Positions 54,678 through 63,156 of a DNA stretch of 64,000 nt are shown piece after piece; within the stretch, counting starts at the first letter, position 1; every line of letters starts with the position of its first letter. The notes beneath the pieces are model-generated. The model searched no databases. It was given only the letters and a program-made list of their open reading frames with translations, and was not told the origin of the DNA. This stretch comes from Carboxylicivirga longa (GTDB taxonomy: Bacteria; Bacteroidota; Bacteroidia; Bacteroidales; Marinilabiliaceae), in assembly GCF_050589825.1 (NCBI RefSeq), contig NZ_JBNGOZ010000015.1, positions 54,887 to 118,886 on the forward strand, in the 5' to 3' direction. A program made the position numbers and the translations under genes.

Positions 54678-57600
54678 CTATACATGGAATCGCTCCATTT
54701 CAATACCTTGCTCAATTAGAATGTCGTAATCCATGATGTAAGCACTTGTCCTGTTATTGCCGAACTTTACATTCTTTCTTCGGTAATCCACAAAAGAGCG
54801 GTGTTTTTTCAGGTACTCACCAACAACCGCCTGGTCAAGTACGGTCAAACCTTCTTTTCTTGCCTGTTCCCGATATAATCCATGAATAGCCCCAACTCTA
54901 AGGTATAGGTGTTTTGTACTATGCTCGGTATTAACGATTTTATAATGCACATCTTCGGTCAGCCTGTACAGGTTAATAAGCGATTGCAGCACATGAAAGT
55001 ACTGTTCGACTTCATCGCTTTGGTTTTGTACTGAAATGGTAAGCTTTGCCGAACGGATTAAAGCTGCTTTTGCCGTTTGATAATCGAAAGGAAACTTTAA
55101 ATCAGATTGCTCCATTAGAATTTTCATTGGCGTAAGTACCGATGAAATATTCAGAACAGTCCTTCGGTCAACGTTACCAAATTCACCTATCAGTTCATCC
55201 ATAACCTCTGAACTAATTCCTGGTTCTTCTTTAGTGTAGTATTCCTCGATTAAATATCGGTTATCAAATATCGAACAGGTAATATTGGTAAACTGCAAAC
55301 TTTCTTCAGCTTCTTTAAATTCTTTCAGGTCTTCATATTTGCCTCGGTTGGTATCGTCAAATTCACCTAACAAACTACGACTTGAGAGTGCCGGGTCTTG
55401 CGTTGGTAAATCCTGACCACTAATAATACCCGAACCTCTGGGCTTGGCAATACGTGTTTCATTACCGCCCGATTTTACACCTGTAAGTTTTCCATTGCGG
55501 TCGGCAATACCTTTTAACGCCTCGATGGTGTTTTTGTGGATGCTGTTCTTGTACTCATTGCCCCAAAACGGATGGTTGGTAGTGGAATCCATACTACGCT
55601 GCATACCTGTACTTGTACTACCGGAAGCAAGGTTTATACCGTCTTCCATTGGTGGTTTTCCAAACATATACATGATGCTTCGAGCTGCGGTACTTTTACC
55701 TGATTGCCTTTTACCAAATAGGAACAATAAAGGAAAGTACCCGAAATTGGCTTTATAAATCACATCGCTGAAAACTGTTGCAATGTAGTAGGCAATCAGA
55801 AGTTCTGCATTACCTGGATAAACCTTGTTCATTGATGTTGCCCATTTGCCAAAATCCCAATCACTGCCTTTTATCGGCTTCACATATTTTGAGTTTTCTT
55901 TGAATGGATTACCACCATCAGAACTACCAATTTTAAGAGCTTTACCATAGGGCAGATAGAAGAAATGCAACAAATGAACCTGGCCCTGTTTAATATTCTC
56001 CTTTAACTTATCTTTTCCATACTTACCGATAAATTCTGCTGTGGTATTGAGTACATGAAAAGTATCGTTAATTCGTATCTGACTTTCCGGAGGAATGTTT
56101 TCAAATTCATCCATGTTGTTTATTTGTGTGGCATGGGTTGTGATGCCATATTCATCAATTGGGTGAAAGTTTTTAGTGTAATACAAGCCGTTTGCAAAAA
56201 CCCAAAAGCGGTTTTCCTCATTGTAACCTACACGCTCCAATTCTTTGGCTTCGGGTATTCCAAGCAGTTTTACATTTTTAATATTGTCGAGCTGGCTATC
56301 GTTACCGTACCAAAAGAATCCATGTCGCCTGTGTACCTGTTTCTTGAAAGATGCAGGAGTACAAAAATCATCGGATGAAATAATAGCCAGGCGTTTTCTT
56401 CCGTTTTGGCTCATCAGGCGTAAAACATATTTCAGGTCGGTTCTGCCTTGTGGGTCTTTATGGAATACGCAGAATAAGGCTTCAAAAGTAAAGTTCGATA
56501 TTTGCTTCGGATTCTTGCCTTCCACAGTCCAGTAAGCCCCTTTTTCTTCATAAAACTGATTTTCTAAAAGGTTTTCCTGTTGCTCTTTTTTCAGTTTTAT
56601 AATGTCGTTGATGTTCTCCTTTTTCTTGACTTTTTTCTCTGTTGGTTGGCTGTTTTCCTTTAAAGCATCCTGCCAAGCTTTTTTAGGTTTAATCTGTTCA
56701 GAAACAAAGTCAAGATAGACCTCCTGATTTGTTTTATCATAACAGCATATCAAGGAAGCCATACGTTTTATTACTTCCGATTTCTTTACAGGGTCATTTG
56801 CAAAGCGGTCAGCATATTCAGCCGTTTTGTAGATGATGTAATCCTCCTGTTGTTCATCGTACTGAAGAAACGTTTTGTTGTCGATAAAAAGAGAATCGGG
56901 GTCTTGTTTTTCAGGGAGAACCACAACCGAAACGTGAAATTGGTTTTTAATCAAGATTTCTGCATTTCGGCACATGGCATTTCGTCCGGCACTATCGCCA
57001 TCGTAAATGAGAGTAGCCTTATTGGTGAATTTTTTCAGGAGCTTTGCCTGTGCATTGGTTAATGCCGTTCCTCCTGTTGCAACTGAATTAATAACGTCAA
57101 CGGAGTGCATCCGAAGTACATCGGTATAACCTTCGACTATATATGCCCGGTCTTCGTTTTTAATGGCGAACCGTGCAATATTTAAAGCATACAATTCATT
57201 GCCTTTGGTATAAATGCAGCTCTCATGTGTATTCAGATACTTAATCTTTGGGTTTTCGTTCAAATCACGCCCGGCGAATGCAATGGTTTGACCTTTGGAG
57301 TTGCAAACAGGGAATATTAATCGGTTATAGAAAAAGTCATAAATGCCTTTGTCATTGCTTTTCAGAACACCAATTTCCTCCAATATTTCTGTTTTCACAC
57401 CTTTCTCCCTTGCATGGGCCAGTAGAGCATTTCCACTTGGAGCATAGCCAACATTAAAGCTGCTGTTTTCAGGAATAACAATGTTGCGCTGTTTAATGTA
57501 ATCCTGTGCATTCTTATGATTGACCTGTTCCAAGAAGAATTTCTCAATGATATTACAAGCTATTTTAAGGCTTTCTTCATGTTTAAATTTGGCTTCATCC

Positions 57601-57899
57601 CAATTGGTGCTTCTTTTCCATTCAAAATTATGGTTCAAAAGCTTTGCTCCAATCTCAACGGCTTCTTTAAATTCAACATTTTCATGCTCTTTAATAAACT
57701 CAATGGCGTTGCCACCTTTGTCACAACCGAAGCATTTGAAAATACCCTTTGCCGGGTTAACGCTGAATGAAGCCGTTTTCTCATTGTGAAATGGACAACA
57801 TGCTTTGTAATTGCTTCCTGCTTTCTTTAGTGTGACAAAATTGGAGACTACCTCGTAAATTTCATCATTGATTTGCTCTATAACCCTCTTTGCATCCAT
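54678..57899 (-). CDS. DnaG-type primase fused to a P-loop ATPase/helicase domain
   Basis: A 1073-residue protein. A CHC2 zinc finger lies at the N-terminus (Cys35, His38, Cys56, Cys59). A DnaG-like core and TOPRIM domain follow (IVEGYTDVLRM, then LIYDGDSAGRNA). The C-terminal half has a P-loop GKRQSGKST (729-737) and an ATPase core (SGSTSTGMQRSMDSTT, GIISGQDLPTQDPALSSR) as in phage and plasmid primase-helicases. It should start replication of the excised element. It is followed by the iteron-like region and lies downstream of the antirepressor and a 96-residue gene. Confidence 0.9.
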   Translation of the reverse strand: MDAKRVIEQINDEIYEVVSNFVTLKKAGSNYKACCPFHNEKTASFSVNPAKGIFKCFGCDKGGNAIEFIKEHENVEFKEAVEIGAKLLNHNFEWKRSTNWDEAKFKHEESLKIACNIIEKFFLEQVNHKNAQDYIKQRNIVIPENSSFNVGYAPSGNALLAHAREKGVKTEILEEIGVLKSNDKGIYDFFYNRLIFPVCNSKGQTIAFAGRDLNENPKIKYLNTHESCIYTKGNELYALNIARFAIKNEDRAYIVEGYTDVLRMHSVDVINSVATGGTALTNAQAKLLKKFTNKATLIYDGDSAGRNAMCRNAEILIKNQFHVSVVVLPEKQDPDSLFIDNKTFLQYDEQQEDYIIYKTAEYADRFANDPVKKSEVIKRMASLICCYDKTNQEVYLDFVSEQIKPKKAWQDALKENSQPTEKKVKKKENINDIIKLKKEQQENLLENQFYEEKGAYWTVEGKNPKQISNFTFEALFCVFHKDPQGRTDLKYVLRLMSQNGRKRLAIISSDDFCTPASFKKQVHRRHGFFWYGNDSQLDNIKNVKLLGIPEAKELERVGYNEENRFWVFANGLYYTKNFHPIDEYGITTHATQINNMDEFENIPPESQIRINDTFHVLNTTAEFIGKYGKDKLKENIKQGQVHLLHFFYLPYGKALKIGSSDGGNPFKENSKYVKPIKGSDWDFGKWATSMNKVYPGNAELLIAYYIATVFSDVIYKANFGYFPLLFLFGKRQSGKSTAARSIMYMFGKPPMEDGINLASGSTSTGMQRSMDSTTNHPFWGNEYKNSIHKNTIEALKGIADRNGKLTGVKSGGNETRIAKPRGSGIISGQDLPTQDPALSSRSLLGEFDDTNRGKYEDLKEFKEAEESLQFTNITCSIFDNRYLIEEYYTKEEPGISSEVMDELIGEFGNVDRRTVLNISSVLTPMKILMEQSDLKFPFDYQTAKAALIRSAKLTISVQNQSDEVEQYFHVLQSLINLYRLTEDVHYKIVNTEHSTKHLYLRVGAIHGLYREQARKEGLTVLDQAVVGEYLKKHRSFVDYRRKNVKFGNNRTSAYIMDYDILIEQGIEMERFHV

Positions 57900-57902
57900 C
57901 GG

Positions 57903-58193
57903 CTACCAATCTTTACCTGTCAATAGTTCACGGTTAGTACTGTCGAGGCTCATAAAGAACTCATAAACATTCCCTCTGAAATCATAGAATTTGTTTAAAA
58001 GATGATACCCCATAATAGAACCCCATATTTTGTAAAAGAGAGCTACCAGTTCCTTTGCAGCTTCATGTATCATGGCTTGAACTTTTGTGCCATCAAACGG
58101 GATTGATGTATGACCGTGTTTCTCATAAATACTCTTTATGCGGTTATCGAAATAGTATAACTTCGATACGGTATTAGGAGCTAATGCTGTCAT
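57903..58193 (-). CDS. Small protein between antirepressor and primase genes
   Basis: A 96-residue helical protein (KLYYFDNRIKSIYEKHG, VQAMIHEAAKELVALFYKIW) with no membrane segment. It lies 3 bp upstream of the primase gene and 5 bp after the antirepressor gene, so it belongs to the same early operon. Family not recognised. Confidence 0.65.
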   Translation of the reverse strand: MTALAPNTVSKLYYFDNRIKSIYEKHGHTSIPFDGTKVQAMIHEAAKELVALFYKIWGSIMGYHLLNKFYDFRGNVYEFFMSLDSTNRELLTGKDW

Positions 58194-58198
58194 TTGTT

Positions 58199-58741
58199 TT
58201 AGTTTGGGAAGTCAATAGAAAGTTGTCGCTTGTTTATCTGCCATTGCTCAAAAGTCATTTCCTTAACTTTGTTGAGAGCCTTTTTAGCCTCAGAGAGCAG
58301 CTTCTTCTGATTACCGTAATCGGAACGGATTTTCTCAATATCCTCCAACTGTTTTTCTATGGCTAATTGTTTCTGCTCCAAAAACTCTGACTTACCAACA
58401 AAATGGTTGAACAGAGCCGTGTAGCATTCCTTTTTGTATTTGATGATAGTTTCCTGTGATTCCTCCTTCACGTTTTTAGGGTTAATGGTAAAGAGCCAAC
58501 CTAAAGCATACATGTAGGGTAAGCAAAACATTTCGTATTGTTTTCCATCTTTTCCTGTAGAGGTGCTCAGCACCCCAACTGAACCCAATATTTCATCGTT
58601 CTTTATTTTTGACCTTTGGTTTTTATCATCAACGCCCAGGGCTTCACAAATAGGTCTAATTGGCACAAGTTTGTCTGCATCGTCAATGAGTGTGATGCTT
58701 ACATTGTTAATCTTTGCTACTGTTTGTAATCTTTCTGTCAT
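58199..58741 (-). CDS. Phage antirepressor-like protein (P22_AR_N type)
   Basis: A 180-residue protein. Residues 15-115 match the N-terminal domain of phage antirepressors: VPIRPICEALGVDDKNQRSKI, then a MFCLPYMYALGWLFTI stretch and a KYKKECYTALFNHF helix. The C-terminal part is a coiled coil. Such proteins inactivate repressors and favour induction of a prophage. It supports a viral nature for the element. A perfect hairpin lies just upstream of the gene (58774-58801). Confidence 0.85.
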   Translation of the reverse strand: MTERLQTVAKINNVSITLIDDADKLVPIRPICEALGVDDKNQRSKIKNDEILGSVGVLSTSTGKDGKQYEMFCLPYMYALGWLFTINPKNVKEESQETIIKYKKECYTALFNHFVGKSEFLEQKQLAIEKQLEDIEKIRSDYGNQKKLLSEAKKALNKVKEMTFEQWQINKRQLSIDFPN

Positions 58742-58773
58742 AATCGTTTGTTTAAAATTTACTCGTTATAATT

Positions 58774-58801
58774 GGCAGGACTGCCCTTATTCAGTCCTGC
58801 C
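58774..58801. promoter_or_regulatory. Perfect 10 bp hairpin before the antirepressor gene
   Basis: GGCAGGACTG and CAGTCCTGCC form a perfect stem with an 8-base loop, 33 bp before the antirepressor start. No T-run follows on the minus strand, so a protein operator or an RNA processing site is more likely than a terminator. Confidence 0.5.
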
Positions 58802-58810
58802 GAAACCTTG

Positions 58811-59146
58811 CTAACTGTTAAGGGAGGTTAATATTTCTCTTATCTCTTTATTGCTTACAGGATGAAATATTGTTTCAAGCTTTAAGTCCATTGCTACTGT
58901 CAGTTCAATTCGTGCCATGATATTCTCTTTCCAATTCGGCAAAACATAAATAGCCTGGCACTTTTTCAACTGACTGATTCTGCTTTCCATTGCATCCGTC
59001 CAACCCATGTGTATGTATGGAATTTCGGTAGGATTGATAACGGAACACCGCATGGATTTCAGCTTTTTCTTAATCTTGTCTGTTTCCAAATAATATCTTC
59101 CATCATCTGAATCCGTTTCGTTTCCGCAGATGTATATTTTTCTCAT
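58811..59146 (-). CDS. DUF4406-like protein (nucleoside deoxyribosyltransferase fold)
   Basis: A 111-residue protein opening MRKIYICGNETD, with MGWTDAMESRISQLKKCQAI and YVLPNWKENIMARIELTVA in the order seen in DUF4406 phage proteins, which share the fold of nucleoside 2-deoxyribosyltransferases. The Asn-x-x-Glu and ARIE residues lie where the active site would be. It is common among early genes of phages in Bacteroidota. Activity is unproven. Confidence 0.75.
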   Translation of the reverse strand: MRKIYICGNETDSDDGRYYLETDKIKKKLKSMRCSVINPTEIPYIHMGWTDAMESRISQLKKCQAIYVLPNWKENIMARIELTVAMDLKLETIFHPVSNKEIREILTSLNS

Positions 59147-59153
59147 AACAGCC

Positions 59154-59351
59154 TTATTTTCTTATGTTTTTTTGCTTACAGATAAGGTGTTCCGGAATAG
59201 TGTAAGTTTTCGATTTTTTCTTTAGTAGATTTTTGAATAAATAGAACCTGACACCTTGTTTCCGACCTTTGTTTTCCTTTCTATTCTTTTCAGTCTTCAC
59301 TTTCATAGATTTATACAGGCGTGACCGATTAAATATTTTGCCTAATCTCAT
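59154..59351 (-). CDS. Small very basic protein (doubtful)
   Basis: A 65-residue frame with about one third Lys and Arg (KNRKENKGRKQGVRFYLFKN). It overlaps the excisionase-like gene by 23 bp and ends 7 bp before the DUF4406-like gene, which suits an operon. No family is recognised, and such a composition can arise by chance in AT-rich DNA. Confidence 0.35.
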   Translation of the reverse strand: MRLGKIFNRSRLYKSMKVKTEKNRKENKGRKQGVRFYLFKNLLKKKSKTYTIPEHLICKQKNIRK

Positions 59352-59637
59352 CTATGGGGGAATGACGACCTGACTTTATCCAGTCCTCGATTTCGCCTAT
59401 TTTGAACAATAGGACTTTACCACCCGGCTTATAATAAGGGATTTGCTTATGATGAACTCTATTGTAAATGGTACTGATACTTTCGCCTAACAATTGAGAA
59501 AGCTCGTGTACGTTGATATAGTCGTACCCGGTAATGGCTTTTCGTTGTACCTGTATCAATTCCGATACCTGGTTGTTTAATTTTTCGAGACTTTTTAATG
59601 TCTCCGCATTGAAATTTTCTTGCTTATCCATAATCAT
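59329..59637 (-). CDS. Excisionase-like HTH protein
   Basis: A 102-residue protein. The C-terminal half is a winged-helix of the excisionase/MerR-like HTH_17 type: YINVHELSQLLGESISTIYN, then HHKQIPYYKPGGKVLLFKIG and EIEDWIKSG. The N-terminal 40 residues are a short coiled coil. In Bacteroidota integrative elements such proteins bend att DNA and direct excision, or regulate early genes. It lies near the integrase. Repeats upstream (59695-59808) may be its binding sites. Confidence 0.85.
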   Translation of the reverse strand: MIMDKQENFNAETLKSLEKLNNQVSELIQVQRKAITGYDYINVHELSQLLGESISTIYNRVHHKQIPYYKPGGKVLLFKIGEIEDWIKSGRHSPIDEIRQNI

Positions 59638-59694
59638 TTTTTTACTTCGATTTTATGGATGCAAGTTTAAGGCGAGGCAATGCAACTCTCCAAC

Positions 59695-59808
59695 GTCGGA
59701 CTATCCGATATTTTTAAAATAATTTTTACAGCTCACAAATTCAATACCTTACAAGTGTGCTAAACAACCTTGTCGGACACTTTTTGCCATTTTTGTCGGA
59801 TACTTTTT
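59695..59808 (-). promoter_or_regulatory. TTGTCGGAyACTTTTT repeats before the excisionase-like gene
   Basis: TTGTCGGACACTTTTT (59770-59785) and TTGTCGGATACTTTTT (59793-59808) are 23 bp apart, and a third GTCGGA lies at 59695-59700 with TCCGAT just after it. They fill the region upstream of the HTH gene. Operator sites for the HTH protein or a repressor are likely. Confidence 0.5.
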
Positions 59809-59855
59809 ATCAAAGCAAAAGGCAACAAATAAAAAAACGGTCAATTTTTGCCCGG

Positions 59856-60812
59856 TTACCGCTTCAATTTTTCTAACTCATTGTCTATATCTTTGGTCGG
59901 AATATTCCGTTCTTGAAAATATGCTTTCATATATTCAAGTTCCCGATAATATTTTTTTGAGCTTAGATTTTGAAGTTTACCAGCAATCTTATAGAAGTAT
60001 GAATTTTTATAATCCTCAAGGTTAAGATTGTTGATTAAGAGTAGAAATTTAGCCAGGGAGCTTGTGTCGAGATTCTCTCGTAGCCTTAACCCAATGAGGT
60101 TAAAAATGAACTTTGCCCAAATTACCTGACGAATGCTTGTTAAATCACTAATTGTTTTAACGCTTGTGGGTTCTGTCGTTTCAATCGGTATATTGTTGTT
60201 TGCCCTGATGTAGTTGAGAAATTTCAGCTTTCCGTAGTAATCACAAAAGAAGTTGTAATACGATTTATTGTCGGTGGTAGATAAGTTAATGTATTCGGAG
60301 TAGTAATAAATTTCCAATAACTTGATTTCCGAAGATTCGTGCTGAATTGAGATTATATCTTGTAGTTTTTGTTTCTTTTCTCGGAGAAATATCCAAATAA
60401 ATAAGCGAATGATGTTTATGCGCATTCTACCTTTTTGAGTATAGCATAATTCACCTTTGCTATTGAATATTTCAAGCTTTTTAAGATGAGTGTTGGATGG
60501 TAAGAAAGGGAGGGAGAAATACTTTTCGCTAACGGTAACAAATCGCTCGGTATGTTTTAGTTGTTCCCTTATTGTGAGTGATTTATCAATTATATTTTCA
60601 ATACTTTCTGCTTTAACCAGGTAATCGTAATCAAACATATCCATCAGCTTTGATGAAAATGGGTCTGTCGGGAATTGTGTCATCTTATCCAATAGTTCTT
60701 CAATATTGGATTCCCATACGTTTGATTCTTTAGCTCTTTTGTAGCCTTGCAGTAATTTCTCAAATACTGCAAGGCAATCCTTCTCAAATGTTACGTTTCC
60801 TTGTTCTGCCAT
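59856..60812 (-). CDS. RteC-like regulatory protein
   Basis: A 318-residue protein, helical and basic. The C-terminal part (SIRQVIWAKFIFNLIGLRLR, LLINNLNLEDYKNSYFYKIA, SSKKYYRELEYMKAYF) follows the order seen in RteC proteins of Bacteroides conjugative transposons, where RteC activates excision genes. The resemblance is by eye and the N-terminal ~220 residues are unassigned. Its place beside the integrase and excisionase-like genes supports a role in excision control. Confidence 0.55.
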   Translation of the reverse strand: MAEQGNVTFEKDCLAVFEKLLQGYKRAKESNVWESNIEELLDKMTQFPTDPFSSKLMDMFDYDYLVKAESIENIIDKSLTIREQLKHTERFVTVSEKYFSLPFLPSNTHLKKLEIFNSKGELCYTQKGRMRINIIRLFIWIFLREKKQKLQDIISIQHESSEIKLLEIYYYSEYINLSTTDNKSYYNFFCDYYGKLKFLNYIRANNNIPIETTEPTSVKTISDLTSIRQVIWAKFIFNLIGLRLRENLDTSSLAKFLLLINNLNLEDYKNSYFYKIAGKLQNLSSKKYYRELEYMKAYFQERNIPTKDIDNELEKLKR

Positions 60813-60937
60813 TAAATTTTGTTTTAAATTATTAATATTCTCTTAACGTGGATTTATACCCCGAACAAGGAATTGATTCCGTGATATTTTCATTTATTTA
60901 TCAGAAAATTAATAACAATTACCATTTTCTTGCTGAT

Positions 60938-62203
60938 TTAGAAAGCAGTAAGGTGTTTTGCAATTTCTTTTTTCTGTTCGTTTTCAAAACTATCAAGGTA
61001 CGATTCGGTAATCTTAACGTCTCTATGACCTAAACTCTCACTAATAAATTCGGTTGATATTCCGGAACGTTTAAGAACCGTAGCAAAACTATGGCGAGCA
61101 GTGTAAGTCGTAATGTTCTCGTTGATTCCCAACTTTGCAGCTATCTTTTGCATGTGTACATTGGTCTTGCGTACTCTCCATGCTATCTTATACATTTTTT
61201 GCTTTCGGTTCATGCTGTCATCGAGATAGGGAAAAACGTAGTTGTCTGGAGACTTATCGCTATTGCCAAGTTTTTCAAGTATGAATCTAACATCTTTTGT
61301 GATAGGGGCGGTAACGGGTTTTGTTTTTCCCGAAGCATGTTCTGTTTTTTTGCGGATGAAATAAATAAAATCAGTACCAATGTCCTTGTACTTCAAATTG
61401 CAAAGGTCTTTCATATTGATTCCGTTACATAAGTATGTAAACATCCACAGATAATAAGCTTCTTCTTCGTGAGTGTATGGTTCCGGCTTGTAATTGTATA
61501 TCTTTTCGATGTCACTCAGTTTTAATGCTCGTTTGATATTGGCACAATTAGGCACTTGGTATTTTCCTCTTCCAAAAGGGAATAGGTCAGCAGGAATAGC
61601 ATTTTCCTGTTTTGCATGGTAGAACATTGTTCTTATAGCACTTGCATAGCAATACACAGTAGCAGTTTTAAGCCCTTTATCTTCTCGTAAGAACTTCTCA
61701 AATTCGTGAAGTTTTGCAGGGGTTATTTCTCTAAAATCAAGGAATTTATCTTTCTTAGTAAACTCAACCAATGCGGTCTTTGTGGATTTTACAGATTTAT
61801 TACCAAGACCTGTATCAGAATACTTCTTGTGTGCTAAATCCATAAAGTAGTAAATGTTACGTAAGTCAGTTCCCGATATTCCGAAATGTGTTTTGAATTT
61901 ATCAAATGAGAACTCACTAAATGAACGAATAATCTTTTGGGCTTTTTCTTCTATTAATGAAAACTCAATAGAAATATCCTTATGAATACCCCTTGGTTTT
62001 ACTGATGTGATTTTTGAAAATTCATCTTCGGTAAACTCATAAACTCGGTTCTTGTTGTCGATGTTATAATACATCTGTTTGCGGTTGTGTGTCAATCGGA
62101 GCTTTGCCGGGAACTTACCGTTTTTCTTCTGTCTTTTTTTGAAAAGCACAATGGCTGTACTAACTTTACCTGTCATAACTGAAACTTGTTTTTGGTTATA
62201 CAA
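60938..62203 (-). CDS. Tyrosine recombinase (integrase) of the element
   Basis: A 421-residue integrase with an arm-type DNA-binding domain (1-100), a SAM-like core-binding domain (about 105-205) and the catalytic domain. The second half has TARHSFATVL with the conserved Arg, SLGHRD with the His, and TESYLDSF with the Tyr nucleophile. At the place of the first catalytic Arg it reads CNGINMKDLCNLK, without Arg, as in IntDOT of CTnDOT. IntDOT tolerates mismatches in the crossover region, which fits the two mismatches between attL and attR here. It sits ~185 bp from attR and should insert and excise the element. Confidence 0.92.
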   Translation of the reverse strand: MYNQKQVSVMTGKVSTAIVLFKKRQKKNGKFPAKLRLTHNRKQMYYNIDNKNRVYEFTEDEFSKITSVKPRGIHKDISIEFSLIEEKAQKIIRSFSEFSFDKFKTHFGISGTDLRNIYYFMDLAHKKYSDTGLGNKSVKSTKTALVEFTKKDKFLDFREITPAKLHEFEKFLREDKGLKTATVYCYASAIRTMFYHAKQENAIPADLFPFGRGKYQVPNCANIKRALKLSDIEKIYNYKPEPYTHEEEAYYLWMFTYLCNGINMKDLCNLKYKDIGTDFIYFIRKKTEHASGKTKPVTAPITKDVRFILEKLGNSDKSPDNYVFPYLDDSMNRKQKMYKIAWRVRKTNVHMQKIAAKLGINENITTYTARHSFATVLKRSGISTEFISESLGHRDVKITESYLDSFENEQKKEIAKHLTAF

Positions 62204-62294
62204 TTAATTCAGTATGGCAGATATTTGTGGTAAGGTTCGCCAAAACATGTACCATAAATTTTGCCATACTTTTGTACTCCAAAAGTAGAAAAAC

Positions 62295-62364
62295 AAGTAA
62301 GCATATCAAAACTTCAACTTCTGTAAAGTGTTGATAAGTAAGCAAATGAAAGAAAAAGTAAACA
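62295..62364. promoter_or_regulatory. Putative integrase arm-binding repeats
   Basis: Three direct repeats AAGTAARCA occur at 62295, 62336 and 62356, that is 41 and 20 bp apart (about four and two helical turns). They lie between the integrase gene and the attR core, where arm-type sites of tyrosine recombinases are found. The integrase promoter must also be in 62204-62294. Confidence 0.5.
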
Positions 62365-62386
62365 TCTGAAAATAGAGTTACGGTAG

Positions 62387-62400
62387 ATACAATTTACCGT
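62387..62400 (+). other. attR of the integrated element
   Basis: ATACAATTTACCGT differs from attL (9624-9637) only at two central positions. The next bases, TAGGC, complete the interrupted attC. ACGGTA at 62380 and TACCGT at 62395 form an inverted repeat around the core. Confidence 0.75.
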
Positions 62401-62428
62401 TAGGCATAATTCAACTAAAGACACAATA

Positions 62429-62953
62429 ATGAATAAGTTTCTTACAATATTGTTTGCATTAACATTTGCATTTTTACAGTTAGGCTTCGGACAAACTAAA
62501 CTTGAAAACGATTTAGAAAAAGAATCAGATTTCAGACAAAGTAATCAGTTTAAAAACCAGGTGCGATTCGCTCTAGAATTCTTTGATGAGATTATTAAGT
62601 ATGATAAAGAATCATTTATAACCAATGGTGAATATGATGAGAATTGGATACAGAACAATATAGATATCATCAATAATTATGACAGCATACGTTATCATAT
62701 GACACGGTGTATTCCAACCGACACATCAATTACATGTACATTTCAGGACTTTAATAATGAGACCATAAGAGCAACTTATCTTCGTCTCAATATGAAAAGT
62801 CCAGAAAAAGGGAAACTTAGTTATGATTATAGATGTGAGTTTACTTTTTACAATAAGTTATTGGGTGAATTATTAGGCGTGGATACTGATTTTATTAAAC
62901 GTGATTATGACCCCGAATACGAAAAAATGCTGAATATTTGGAAAACAGAATAA
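62429..62953 (+). CDS. Cassette-encoded secreted protein, unknown function
   Basis: A 174-residue protein with a signal peptide (about 1-21, FLTILFALTFAFLQLGFGQ). The mature part is acidic with an N-terminal helix and later strands (YHMTRCIPTDTSITCTFQDF, two Cys that could pair). Family not recognised. It is the first cassette to the right of the element: its 5' bases TTAGGCATA match its own attC opening TATGCCTAAC, proving that the cassette begins at the element's edge. Confidence 0.75.
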   Translation: MNKFLTILFALTFAFLQLGFGQTKLENDLEKESDFRQSNQFKNQVRFALEFFDEIIKYDKESFITNGEYDENWIQNNIDIINNYDSIRYHMTRCIPTDTSITCTFQDFNNETIRATYLRLNMKSPEKGKLSYDYRCEFTFYNKLLGELLGVDTDFIKRDYDPEYEKMLNIWKTE

Positions 62954-62962
62954 AGAACATAT

Positions 62963-63156
62963 GCCTAACAAACCGCAATAGTGTATAAGGCGAGTGGCGA
63001 GTTTTGGAAGTTTCGTAGCTTCGGCAAACACCGCCAAATCTTTGATTTGGCTTTAGAAAAGAAAAGTTAAAAACAAATACAAAGCTTTGGCTACGCTCAT
63101 TCTGGAAAGTTAGTTTGGTTAAATCGCCTTACACACCATGCGGCAGGCCGTTAGCT
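62963..63156 (+). other. attC site 12
   Basis: From GCCTAAC (62963) to GTTAGCT (63150-63156), 194 bp, of the same type as site 7. It has AACCGCAATAGTGTATAAGGCGA, the hairpin GCCAAATCTTTGATTTGGC, and CACACCATGCGGCAGGCC. Confidence 0.85.

Larger units (their letters stand above)
9638..62400. mobile_element. Integrated ~52.8 kb provirus-like element
   Basis: The element lies between attL (9624-9637) and attR (62387-62400). It encodes an integrase, excisionase-like and antirepressor proteins, a primase, a structural and lysis gene set, and two defence modules. Apart from the Avs-like pair at the left, every gene reads on the minus strand. No terminase, portal, tape-measure, tail or conjugation gene was recognised. 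Removing it restores a normal cassette junction (CAACCGTTAGGC). A provirus of an unusual, possibly tailless type is inferred. A satellite or a degraded conjugative element are alternatives, but holin, endolysin, spike and virion muralytic genes argue for virion release. Confidence 0.8.

Noticed and set aside
9638..62400. Integrative conjugative element
   Set aside because: No relaxase, coupling protein or Tra/VirB-type genes were recognised, while holin, endolysin, antirepressor and fibre genes are present.
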